64,000 nt of DNA, from positions 66,647,088 through 66,711,087 of the forward strand of contig OY282610.1 in assembly GCA_958298945.1 (NCBI GenBank), read 5' to 3'. The position numbers and the translations under genes are program-made. Of the stretch, positions 1 to 9,128 are shown piece by piece. How positions within the stretch are numbered: position 1 is the stretch's first letter; each line of letters opens with the position of its first letter. The stretch comes from Atherix ibis. Its lineage: Eukaryota > Arthropoda > Insecta > Diptera > Athericidae. The notes beneath the pieces are model-generated. The model worked only from the letters and a program-made list of their open reading frames with translations, made no database searches and had not been told where the DNA came from.

Positions 1-387
1 ATTTAATAGCCCACGAACTCAAGGACAAGTAAAAGAGTGATAAAACCAACCATCGACGTTGGGGGAAGAGACTTAGATGGTCTTTCTCTCTCTTGCCTTT
101 CCCCAAAACTCTATGGCACTTTGCGACCACATAATTTAGGAGTGCCCCGTTTTGTAACTAGACAATGTTATATTATAATATAAGGTAGAATGTTGAACCG
201 GATAATTTGACTTCATTGTAATTATTTCTTTAGATCACTTAAATCTAGTAACAATAAATTTTATTATTAAAATTCCATCTTAAAATAAAAGCTATATTTT
301 TCTATACTACTTGTTATTTAATTTAATTTATTTTCAAATTATTTTTTTTATTTTAATTTACTCTTATTTAATTAATAATTAACATTA

Positions 388-630
388 CCCTTGAAGGATT
401 TGTAAATTTCCCCGAACATTGTCAATACACGATTTTTTTTTGTCCAAACGATACAGAAACATTCAAAATGCGTAAATTGCTGAAAACTGCATCGATTTTG
501 ACCGAAATTTACGGAAAACACGATTTCTTAAAAAATGCAGTAAAATTGAAAATTTTCAATCCTTTGGTGGACCCTTGACGGATTTGTAAATTTCCCCGAA
601 AATTCAACTTTTGTCAATCCACGATTTTTT
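388..630. repeat. Imperfect direct repeat, period about 184 bp
   Basis: A segment of about 50 bp beginning CCCTTGAAGGATTTG at 388 recurs at 572 as CCCTTGACGGATTTG. Both continue with GTAAATTTCCCCGAA and end in an ACGATTTTTTTT tract. The rest of positions 1-777 is AT-rich and holds no gene I recognise. The duplication may be part of an unrecognised element; nothing coding supports that. Confidence 0.7.
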
Positions 631-780
631 TTCTCTCATTGCATGAGTTTTAATTTAATTCGATTTTAAAGCAGGTACTCGTAAGTAATTTTTACTTCTA
701 TTCTTTCATTTGCATTTTTATTTCTTTGTTCAAATAAATTCGCATTATTGAATATGTCAATTAAATAGTTTAAGTGACAT

Positions 781-1279
781 TTATTGACTCATCGGCTGAT
801 CCCAGATGTCACCAAATGGGTCACTCGCCTGCACGGGGAAGTCGGGTATTACATCACCCAACTCTTGACTGGGCATGGATGCTTTCGGGCATACTTGCAC
901 AGATTCAAGAGAACTGACTTTCCAAACTGTCATCATTGCCGCGATGTGATCGAAGATGCAGAACACGTGTTCTTCCAATGCCCCTTCTACGAGGGGACAC
1001 GGGCAGAACTGGAGAAAAATCTGGACCGTTCCATCAGTCCAGAAAACATAGTCGAGTGCATGCTGTAATATCAAATAAGAACGCCCCGGCGAAGTAGTAT
1101 TTACAAAGAGTACCGTCGGGGAACCAACGTTCCGGGAGCAAGGGTAGAGGTAATGGTTAGATTTTAGCAAGGTAAAAATCCCGCATAACTCGTCTGGCAG
1201 GTAGAAGGTCTCCCAGGCAGGTACCTTTTGAAAGTTTCTTCCTGTACCACATTAATATAAACTTAAAAAAAAAAAAAAA
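781..1279 (+). mobile_element. R1-clade non-LTR retrotransposon, 5'-truncated 3' end
   Basis: Only the last part of ORF2, a 3' UTR and a poly(A) tract at 1265-1279 remain. The coding part (784-1068) reads as the C-terminal region of R1-group ORF2 proteins: LIPDVTKWV, then TQLLTGHGCFRAYLHRF, then a zinc-binding cluster C-H-H-C with EDAEHVFFQCPFY. In R1 elements this region follows the reverse transcriptase. The start near 781 is a truncation point: an in-frame TGA lies at 775-777 and the upstream DNA is unrelated. It does not sit in rDNA, so it is not a site-specific R1 copy here. It abuts a minus-strand Copia relic. I saw no clear target duplication. Confidence 0.85.
784..1068 (+). pseudogene. 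R1-clade ORF2, C-terminal fragment
   Basis: This is a 94-codon open fragment of a LINE reverse transcriptase polyprotein, lacking endonuclease and RT. The visible marks are GHGCFRAYLHRF and the cysteine/histidine cluster CHHC...HVFFQC. In the family this tail is thought to bind nucleic acid. The first codon is TTG and is not a real start; the reading frame is simply cut by 5' truncation. It ends in TAA and is followed by the element's 3' UTR. Confidence 0.8.
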
Positions 1280-2450
1280 GTTCGCAGACCTTACTGGTTT
1301 CTCTTCGTACCCTTGTGGCTGTCTCATGGATAGTGTTTCTTTAAGGTCTCCAGACAGAAAAGCTGTTGATACGTCGAATTGCATCAAATGCATCTTCTCA
1401 CTTGGTTCGATGCTGAGTCTCGATCAAATTGTTCCTATCTTCACCACTGGACTGAAAGTTTTGCTGTAATCAATGCCGTTACTGAACCCCTTGACGACTT
1501 GCCGATATTGCCATCTTGAATCGGAAGATTTTTCTTGAATCGGAAGACCCATTTCCGTGGAATTGCTCATACACCTGCTGGGAGATCTATCCAAATGCAG
1601 ATTTGCTTTTCTTTCGAAGAGGGGATTTCATGATCCATGACTTTTTTCCACTCGGCTAAGCCCTTCGAAGATGTCACAATCTTCCATCTCTTGGTTTGCA
1701 AACTCCTCTACTGTCGCGGCTTAATCTCCAAGATGTTTGGGCTTGTTTATGATGAATCGATTTTCCCGAAAGTTGATCCGAGACTTTCCTTTGGTGTCGG
1801 TCAATGATTCATCTTCTTCTTCTTTGATCTGTAGCTGATTATCGTCTCCGTCTCCTTCTGTAATCTTTTATTTCCATTCCTGTCTAGGGCTGCTAAAATA
1901 GAAAATAATTTCTTCGAAATTTCCAGAATATACTAAACATTGGTAAAAATCATCTTTAGTGTGATATCTTTTGTGAAAAATAAAATTTCAATAGTTCCTT
2001 TCTCGAGAGCTTCGTTTCCAGCGGTCTTGATGATGCGGGGACTTTGAAATTCTTAGCACTCGATGAACTGGTTCGGATAACTTGACATATGCTTCGTCGC
2101 TCCGTTTAATATACACCATCCTGATGAACTCATCTTCATTTGAAAAATATCTTCATTGATTGCACAAAGGGCCATGTTGGAATACAGAACGTTGCTCTGA
2201 GAGGCGTTCTTCTTCGGTCATCCATCATCGATCGTTCAATAAGAGCATCTCACTGGATCTGAAATTCTCGAAATCGTAGAATATGTAAAACTTTGCAAAC
2301 AAGAATCAGATCTGGTAGCGTATTATCTTTCTTTGATTTCACCCTACTATTGCGTTCGTTCCACAGGTTTCGTAACTTTGTTATGTTGGTCGAACATCCT
2401 TTCCATTAATCTGGCTGAACGGCAAAAAATTGGCACATATTTAACAGCTT
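1280..2450 (-). pseudogene. Decayed Ty1/Copia pol (protease and reverse transcriptase)
   Basis: Read on the minus strand, about 1342-1510 encodes Copia RT motifs: RQVVKGFSNGIDYSKTFSPVVK, broken by a stop, then MHLMQFDVSTAFLSGDL and RQPQGYEE. Before it (about 1560-1640) lie remnants of the W-K-x-x-M-D-E and KWVFRFK segments. At about 2081-2120 WCILNGATKHMS matches the protease signature WxxDSGAT, with the catalytic Asp replaced by Asn. Protease and RT are only about 0.3 kb apart where a full integrase should lie, so integrase is deleted. Several stops are present. The 3' side ends exactly at the poly(A) of the R1 fragment. No LTRs were recognised. Confidence 0.75.
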
Positions 2451-2559
2451 ACTTGACTGCACCATAAGTCATTATTTTCTATTAATAATAATAAGAATTC
2501 AACTTGAATCAATCATTTGATGGTGATACTCTCTAAACGATAGCTAATAGCCTTCTAGC

Positions 2560-3260
2560 AAGCTAGACTGGGTATGCCAAGTTTATTTAAGAGAATTACA
2601 TTTGAATTTTCATTTCTTTCTAACAAGGCCTCCCTATATTCCTTAATGTAGACATGATAAGGTTTAAGTGGGAACGTCAAGGGGGTTTGGGCTGATCGCT
2701 TATGCTTAAACTGGTTGCGGGATAATACAACTATTGGGGATGTGATGGCGGTATATGGAGAGACGATCGTGAATTCGTATTCTGTTGGTCCTTCTCTCCG
2801 TTCTATCCGTTGTTTTGTCTCGTCTGATCCTTCGAGTTCTGTTGCTTGTATTTACATACACGAGTTAACCCTTGTGCAGTGCTGATATTATATCCTAGAT
2901 CTTCTATTGGTAGGCCAAAAGTCAGTTAGAGCAATAAAATGTATTATATCGTTTGTTTGCAGTCAAAAAAGGTGTGTCCTGGTCTATCACAGTTTCTGCA
3001 TACCAAACTGAATTGCAAAACCGCCACACTGGTATGTCATGTTGATTTTTACTATTGGTAAAAGTAGATTATTCTTTCATCTACGCCGCTTCCTCCAGTC
3101 TTGGTCTATAGTATTGATCAAGGATCGATTTCAAAACAGATTTTGTTCTATATCGTTGACATATTCTTTTAGCTGGGTTAAAGCACGGTGGCATGTCAAC
3201 TTAGTTGGGCTTGGATAGACGGTTAACTATTTTGATGAAGTCAGGTTCAGACACAGAGCT
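2560..3260 (-). other. Possible LTR-element gag relic with CCHC knuckle
   Basis: On the minus strand 2959-3000 encodes CRNCDRPGHTFFDC, an exact CX2CX4HX4C zinc knuckle as in retrotransposon gag proteins. Upstream in another frame is a charged stretch including CHRALTQLKEYVNDIEQ; downstream (about 2580-2830) is an 80-codon open stretch starting near TKQRIERREG. Frames change repeatedly. It could be the gag of the Copia relic next door, though the gap to its protease is too long without an insertion, or a separate Gypsy-like relic. I cannot decide. Confidence 0.35.
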
Positions 3261-3600
3261 TCGGCGTCGATTCCGGATTATAAACAAATCCATATGGTAA
3301 GAAATGAATTTTCATTTGGCAATCGGGTGAGCATTTATCTACGGATGTCTAGGTCACGAAACTGATCTCCGTTATCTGGCCTGAGAGATGATTTTACATT
3401 TTCTTATATTTATGAACGATTATTCCTCAGTAACACCCAATACCAATTTGACAAATGCTCCTTAAATAGCAGATTTAGATGCTTAACCATTACCTCGAAA
3501 TTACCATTCAATTAATTATTAGTGAGTATTTCAACCCTAAAAATGAATTCTTCTATGTTGAGTCTTGAGTTATTGCCATCATATTGGATTATACATCCCT

Positions 3601-4183
3601 TCATCGGACTGGCGGATTCTCTTCTTGGGTGGTCATCAGAGTTTCTATGAGAATTGAATTGGCTTTGATGGCCTTAATGGTTTTATTTGCATTTTTTTTA
3701 TGGTTCTGAGGACTCTGATTGGGCATAGGACCGTATGGTGAAAAAACTATCATTTGTGGGCTTGCTCTGGGAGAATAGGTGGTACCAATAAATGAGGATT
3801 GGGATTGGTCGTATACGACGGGAAGCTGACATTCAATACTGTGGGGAATGTAAAAAGGCGGAGGAGGATTAGCTATTAAAGTCGAAGGTGGACGAGATGT
3901 TAGATTCCCGTCCAGGACGAAATCCGGGATTGTTTCGTAAACAGGTGTATTTGGAGGGGGTGGTTGTAATATTGGCGGTGGTTGCGATACTACCCCCTTT
4001 GTACTGCACTTGTACGCGGATGCAAATCTTACAAAGGAATTATCGCTCGGCATACTGGACATATACAATTCATGGGCAACCATCAAGCCAAACATTCACG
4101 ATGCAATATATTTTGGCGTGGGGTGATAAATGGTTTCGTTTCCGGGGCCATACTTCTCTCTGACAAATCACACACTTTTCCAT
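3601..4183 (-). pseudogene. RING-H2-like protein pseudogene with proline-rich tail
   Basis: An ATG at 4183 opens MEKCVICQREVWP, giving the first C-x2-C of a RING finger. After a frameshift the sequence continues ILHRECLA, a TGA, then WLPMNCICPVCRAIIP, the classic H-x2-C-L-x2-W-L ... C-P-x-C-R end of a RING-H2 domain. The expected third Cys and fourth His are Arg and Asn. After a second frame change a 164-codon frame (to 3601) encodes a low-complexity tail with PPPILQPPPPNTP and further Pro/Ser-rich sequence. RING-H2 proteins are usually E3 ubiquitin ligases; here two frame changes, a stop and two lost zinc ligands argue for a dead copy. No poly(A) tail or introns are evident. Confidence 0.45.
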
Positions 4184-4490
4184 CCCGTTTGATGCGAATA
4201 ATTACTTTCCGGACTGTGAATGCACCATACTTTGTTTTGTATATATATTTTATTTATATTTTATAGGGAAGGGAATAAGGAAATAAAATTGAAACTGAAA
4301 AAAAATCTACTACCTACAAATATGTCAAGTCAATTTATGCGAAAAAAAGTAATGAAAATTTTTTTTTTATATATGGGCAATCAGAACCAAAATCAACGCA
4401 AATAAACGGCTCGGTAAGGTAATTTTTTTATTCTTAATTATTTGTACAAAAAATAATAATTATTTCAGGCCCTACAGTTAGCCCTCTAGG

Positions 4491-4709
4491 TAGCACAGAT
4501 GATAGCGTGCTGTACTACCAGCCCAGAGGGTCGTGGATTCGAATCCCATTTGCAGCATCATGGTCCCCTACGCTAAATTACCTCACCGCTTTACTTTCTA
4601 TTCTTCTTTCATTTTCTTATTCCTTATCCTTCCCTTTCGGACCATCAGACCGCCTGAGCAGATGGATGCAATAGCGTCTGGCGAGGTCTGGTGGCCCGTT
4701 AACAAACTA
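4491..4709 (+). repeat. tRNA-derived SINE, copy 1
   Basis: The head begins TAGCACAGATGATAGCGTGC (A-box-like) and has the B-box/T-arm GTGGATTCGAATCCC at about 4532-4546. A CT-rich body follows. The same head recurs at 4710 and 60172. The anticodon arm region CTGTACTACCAGCCCAG does not form a convincing tRNA, so this is a SINE head and not a tRNA gene. RNA polymerase III would use the internal boxes if the copy were active. Confidence 0.65.
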
Positions 4710-4812
4710 CAGCACAGTTGTTAGCGTACTGGACTACCATCCAAAGAATTATGAATTCGAATCCCACTGAGGCATGGTCCGACGCTAATCCCTGAAAACC
4801 ACTTTTTTTTAA
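4710..4812 (+). repeat. tRNA-derived SINE, copy 2 (head and short tail)
   Basis: The head CAGCACAGTTGTTAGCGTAC, then TGGACTACCATCCAAAG and B-box GAATTCGAATCCCACTGAGG, is aligned without gaps to copies 1 and 3. It begins directly where copy 1 ends, giving a head-to-tail pair. It ends in a T-run at 4803-4810. The pair may be a dimeric SINE or two insertions. Confidence 0.65.
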
Positions 4813-6363
4813 ATATATTATATAAACATAGGGACTATTATCCCTTGGTCCCCAAATTGCCGTTAGTATCGTGGTGCTTTGAATATTAATTTTAATATTA
4901 ATATTATTTTATAATTAAGTAGTGTAATCAAAAAAATTGGGAACAATTTAAAGACTAATAAAAATTTATATATTAATTTTCGTATATAAAAACAATTTTT
5001 TCTAAATTTTTCTAAGTCGAGTTGGTGCAAAAAACTACACAATTTAATTTGGTATTAGTTTCTGCGTCCTTCCAACAGTCTCTCTCTCGGTCCAAGGCGC
5101 CAACCATCAGTCCAAGTAGAAGAAGGTAACCTTTAGGTGAACAAAAAAACATAAACATATATTTAAAAAAACGTATATCAAGTGGCATCTTATGTACGTA
5201 TATGTTTATTATAAAATTTAGCAAAAAACTTACTTGGGTTAAAGTTTGAGATGCCAGCAATGATATTTTCTTTAGGCAAAGACTAAAAAAAATTATTTAT
5301 GTATGAATATTGGGAAATTATATAAAAAAATTATATTAAAAAAAGAATACTTAGCTAATTAAGGACAAACCCAAAGTTATTGGTTACTTAGTGCGTCTTA
5401 AATATAGGGTTTTCCAAAAAGACTGATTTGATTTCTAAGTGACGTTTCGGCCATTTGTAATATGTCATTATCTGTCATCTTTTTTGCATTGTAATTTTCC
5501 AAATTACATTTTTTTCTTGATGTATTTTGAATGAATATTTATAAAATTCAGGTTAATTTATTCGGAATCATTTAGATTCCATTAGGTCTGCTTGGCACAT
5601 TATTTTGCTAGAATGACTGAAAGACATAGAAGGAAATGAATATAAAAACAAATAAATTGTTTTATTTAAATTCTACGTATATTTGAAATGATTTTCTTAT
5701 GACGATCTGTAAATTTTATAAAGTAAATTTTTAAATTAGTTTTCTCTTCCTGCAGGCATGCAACTATAAAACCACTATAAAAATTATAGCGTGTATATGT
5801 TATCTCCTCAGACAGCTAGCAATCATCATATTCTCCTTGGTTTTTTTGATATTTTATATTTTTTATAAAAGCATTTTATTTTATATAATTTTAACCATTG
5901 AAAAGCAAAAGTTTATGTAGAAGCATTCAATTTTAGTACAGTAATTATTTTTGTCATATTTTTTTTATTTTACTATTTAATATTTTCAATTTATTTTTTT
6001 TTTCACTCTTTGTGAGGCCGAATACTGAACTTACGTTATTTTAGTTAATAAGCTAGATTATTTAAATATAATATTAGTTCTTCACTATATAATATTATGA
6101 GTTTTACACTAGGTAATATCTTAGTTTTTATAGTGTTGTAGAGTGACTTTTTTATTTTATCATTTGCATGTTAGTTTAGTTAGTTTAAGTAGAGCATTTA
6201 TTATTTCCATATTACTTGCACATATTTACATGGTATTTAAAACGTAGAGCTAACACATGCTCTGTACATCCTTTGCTTATATAGTAAATTAGTTTTTAAT
6301 GACTAAGTACATGAATTGCTTACAACTATGGCTTAAAAATTATATGTGCTTGCTCAAACACTA
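4813..6363. other. AT-rich DNA, no gene recognised
   Basis: Short open frames here (for example 5012-5260 minus) have biased low-complexity composition and no motif I recognise. I see no element termini before the Helitron at 6364. Confidence 0.5.
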
Positions 6364-6725
6364 TCTAATATATAAAAGTCAAAATATGTATATTCGTTCG
6401 TTCGTTTGTCCACAATTCTTCTCTACGTCACTACAATACTTTTCTGAAATACCAGGCGCTCATCCAAAATGCAAAACCGTGTTCTCTTTTCTACGCTGTC
6501 TTTTCTCCTCACCCCTCACCTTATTCCTCATTGCGAGACCGTGTCGTGCCCGTGTCGTGATAGCCTTAGAAGAGTAGAGTAGTATACGTATTAGAAATGT
6601 GTCATGGTTGAGTAAACAAATGGTTGGATCTAAGGCTGCGGAAGGAAGCGCTGGGTACGTGATGATTTTGTTTCTGATTTTCTGACTTTTTTAGAAATGC
6701 CTGGTACTTCAGAAATGAAAATAAA

Positions 6726-7080
6726 CTTCTAGAAAATTTAAGGAAACTCTGGAAAATTGGAAAATATTAAAATCTTCTTAAATGTTTAATGAGAGTCCAT
6801 AAACTTCTACAAAATTTAAGGAAACTCTGGAAAATTGGAAAATATGAAAATCTTCTTAAATGTTTAATGAGAGTCCAGAAACTTCTAGAAAATTTAAGTA
6901 AACACAGGAAAATTCGAAAATATGAAAATCTTCTGGAATGCTTCTTGAAAGTCTGGAAACTTCTAGAAAATTTAAGGAAACTCTGGAAAATTCGAATATA
7001 TTTAAGTCTTCTAAAATGCTTCATGAAATTCTGGAAACTTCTTGAAAGTTTAAGAAAACACTAGAAAATTCGAATATTTT
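6726..7080 (+). repeat. 78-bp minisatellite inside the Helitron
   Basis: Units starting CTTCTAGAAAATTTAAGG begin at 6726, 6804, 6882, 6960 and 7038, each exactly 78 bp apart, the last one partial. Because 78 is a multiple of three, long open frames appear on both strands; they are composition effects and not genes. The array lies just upstream of the ORF at 7174, in the place of its leader. Confidence 0.9.
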
Positions 7081-7173
7081 AAAAAATTGTATAAAAAGCC
7101 GCGAAGTGCCGAAAAATGTTCATTAGCAAATCGCAAGTTTTGAAATTGAAAGTGAAGTGAAAATTAATTTAAA

Positions 7174-7896
7174 ATGTGTTCAAGACCAAAAACTTTCGAA
7201 CAGCGTGAGCTGCGACTGGAAAGAGATCGTGTTAGAAAAGCTGTGAAAAGAGCTGTCGAGACAAGCCAACAGCGGGACATTCGGCTTGAAAAAAGCCGAA
7301 TAAGAATGGCTGAAATTAGAACAACTGAGACAAGTGCACAGCGCCAAAGTCGGCTTGAAGAAAGCCGAATAGGAATGGCTGAAATTAGAACAACTGAGAC
7401 AAGTGAACAGTGCCAAAGTCAGCTTGAAGAAAGCCGAATAAGAATGGCTGGAAATAGATCAGCTGAGACAAGTGAACAGCGCCAAAGTCGGCTTGAAGAA
7501 AGCCGAATAAGAATGGCTGGAAATAGATCAGCTGAGACAAGTGAACAGCACCAAAGTCAGCTTGAAGAAAGCCGAATAAGAATGGCTGGAAATAGATCAG
7601 CTGAGACAAGTGAACAGCGCCAAAGTCGGCTTGAAGAAAGCCGAATAGGAATGGCTGAAATTAGAACAACTGAGACAAGTGAACAGCGCCAAAGTCAGCT
7701 TGAAGAAAGCCGAATAAGAATGGCTGGAAATAGATCAGCTGAGACAAGTGAACAGCGCCAAAGTCGGCTTGAAGAAAGCCGAATAAGAATGGCTGGAAAT
7801 AGATCAGCTGAGACAAGTGAACAGCGCCAAAGTCGGCTTGAAGAAAACCGAATAAAGTTCGAAACAAAAAGGGACCCGGGCAACGTCGGGTACTGA
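7174..7896 (+). CDS. Helitron N-terminal repeat protein, truncated at the element's end
   Basis: A 240-codon ORF starts at ATG 7174 with MCSRPKTFEQRELRLERDRV and continues with eight full 23-residue units (residues 29-212) of the form ETSEQRQSRLEESRIRMAGNRSA-like sequence (7258-7809), then a ninth partial unit. Such Glu/Arg-rich repeats occur at the N-terminus of Helitron RepHel-type proteins in arthropods (from memory of the family); their function is unknown to me. They should form charged helices. Here no Rep or PIF1 helicase domain follows: the frame runs into the terminal hairpin, encoding RDPGNVGY and stopping at TGA 7894-7896. Units 2-4 and 6-8 share the same order of variants, suggesting a higher-order duplication of three units. 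Whether it is expressed cannot be told. Confidence 0.65.
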   Translation: MCSRPKTFEQRELRLERDRVRKAVKRAVETSQQRDIRLEKSRIRMAEIRTTETSAQRQSRLEESRIGMAEIRTTETSEQCQSQLEESRIRMAGNRSAETSEQRQSRLEESRIRMAGNRSAETSEQHQSQLEESRIRMAGNRSAETSEQRQSRLEESRIGMAEIRTTETSEQRQSQLEESRIRMAGNRSAETSEQRQSRLEESRIRMAGNRSAETSEQRQSRLEENRIKFETKRDPGNVGY

Positions 7897-7904
7897 TCAC
7901 CTAG
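7874..7904 (+). other. Helitron 3' terminal hairpin and CTAG end
   Basis: The stem ACCCG/CGGGT encloses GGCAACGT; the usual sixth pair is lost because the loop reads CGT where related ends read CGC. CTAG closes the element 9 bp later. This is the signal that ends rolling-circle transfer in Helitrons. Confidence 0.8.
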
Positions 7905-7929
7905 TATTCTATATATTTAATTGCTTACA

Positions 7930-9128
7930 GACTAACCTTAATTTTAGACTTAAAAAAAAAAATTAGGGAAAGGAATATTCAGGGAGAGTGGATTAGGAGT
8001 TTGGGATTTTTGGGAATTTTGTGTTGCTTCCGCTAACCACGATGGAAATGGGGAGTTAAGGAATTATAAAACTGAACGTTCATAATATCACTATCTTTGG
8101 CAAAATCAGATTTAATGACTGGTGAGGCATAGAGGTAATCATTGTGTAAGTATCTGTGTTGGGCGGCTTGGGATTTAATCCTTTCTATTGCCTCTTGAAT
8201 GAGTGGATTGGTATGGTCTATTAAATGCTGGAGAAAGTTTTTGGTTAGACCAACCATGTATGAAATAAAAGGAGTAAGATTACTTACCCCTTCTGACGCC
8301 TAAGTAGGAATAGAAAGGTATGAATAGCCCTTTTGGCTTTTTTCAGAGTTAACTCAACATGTGGGTTAGATTTGAACATTGAGTTAAAGTTGATGCCTAA
8401 ATATTTTAATTGATTTGAGACTGGAATAGCTGTGTTTTTAGTCAGAATACGCAGCTTTTTGCTCTTTGCAGCAATTTTCCTCGGTCCGCGAGTGCTGGGA
8501 TTACGGAAACAGATTAAATTGGGCTTATTAAGATTGACTGATAAGTTCCAGTCATCATAATAATTTATAATTTTAAAAAGAAGTTCTTGCGTTCTCTTTA
8601 GAGCTAATTTTGGTGATTTACTTTTGGCATAAATAAGAGTGTCGTCTGCATATAATATCATTTGTGCTTTTGCGGCTGTTGGTATGTCTGCAGTATATAT
8701 TGAATACAGTAAGGGACCTAATACCGAGCCTTGTGGAACTCCTTTACCTATTGTAAAGAATTCGGAAGTCTTGTTCTGATATCTGACGCAAGATGATCTA
8801 TCCTGAAGAAATGAGTGCAGCAGCAGCGAAAAATATGGAGGGAAATTAAGTTTACATAGTTTGTGCACTAGGCCCTTATGCCAAACTGAGTCAAAGGCTT
8901 TGGTAATTTCTAGGGAACAAGCAACTGTTGACTTTTTATGGTTTAACCCAGTTGTGATCTCACTATGTAGTAGAAAAAGCGCATCCAAGGTTGAGTGCCC
9001 TTTCCGAAATCCGAATTGAAAGTCGGGAATAATTTTATTTTCATTACAAAATTCATTTACCTTTTCGTAAAAGAATTTTTCTAATATTTTTCCCAAACAG
9101 AGAAGAAGAGATATAGGTCGATGTTGTT
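7930..9128 (-). pseudogene. 5'-truncated LINE, Jockey-superfamily reverse transcriptase
   Basis: On the minus strand the frame enters at about 9128 with HRPISLLLCLGKILEKFF, then FGFRKGHSTLDALFLLH, SLEITKAFDSVWH, GVPQGSVLGPLLYSIYTADIP and the catalytic MILYADDTLIYAKS, ending at 8284. A C-terminal piece (8257-8033, with NPLIQEAIERIKSQAAQHRY) follows in another frame, so the middle of the C-terminal region is deleted. The endonuclease and ORF1 are missing. An A-rich 3' end is suggested by T-runs near 7950 on the plus strand. It belongs to a different lineage from the Jockey family at 38 kb. Its low-coordinate end lies within about 30 bp of the Helitron. Confidence 0.75.

Larger units (their letters stand above)
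6364..7904 (+). mobile_element. Helitron, non-autonomous internal-deletion derivative
   Basis: The 5' end is TCTAATATATAAAAG preceded by A (6363), followed by the ATTCGTTCGTTCGTTTGTCC stretch seen at many insect Helitron 5' ends. The 3' end is CTAG (7901-7904) followed by T (7905), the expected insertion between A and T. A short hairpin, ACCCG (7874-7878) with CGGGT (7887-7891), lies 9 bp before CTAG, as Helitrons require for termination. No Rep or helicase domain is present, so it must depend on proteins from elsewhere. It contains a 78-bp minisatellite and a 240-codon ORF of 69-bp repeats. Helitrons make no target duplication and none is seen. Confidence 0.85.

Noticed and set aside
781..1279. 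Site-specific R1 insertion marking rDNA
   Set aside because: Neighbouring sequence is Copia and AT-rich DNA, with no rRNA sequence.
3888..4266. Plus-strand ORFs opposite the RING-H2 pseudogene
   Set aside because: They have no motifs, while the minus strand has the ordered RING-H2 ligands and Pro-rich tail.
4491..4565. A genuine tRNA gene
   Set aside because: The T-arm is present, but no acceptor stem closes and the anticodon arm is irregular; two more copies exist with a common non-tRNA body, fitting a SINE.
6767..7064. Overlapping ORFs on both strands in the 78-bp array
   Set aside because: Period divisible by three keeps frames open; low-complexity products with no motif.
7180..7900. 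Minus-strand ORFs of Phe/Leu-rich repeats, or a CRISPR-like array
   Set aside because: They are the antisense of the 69-bp coding repeat; units are contiguous with no unique spacers.
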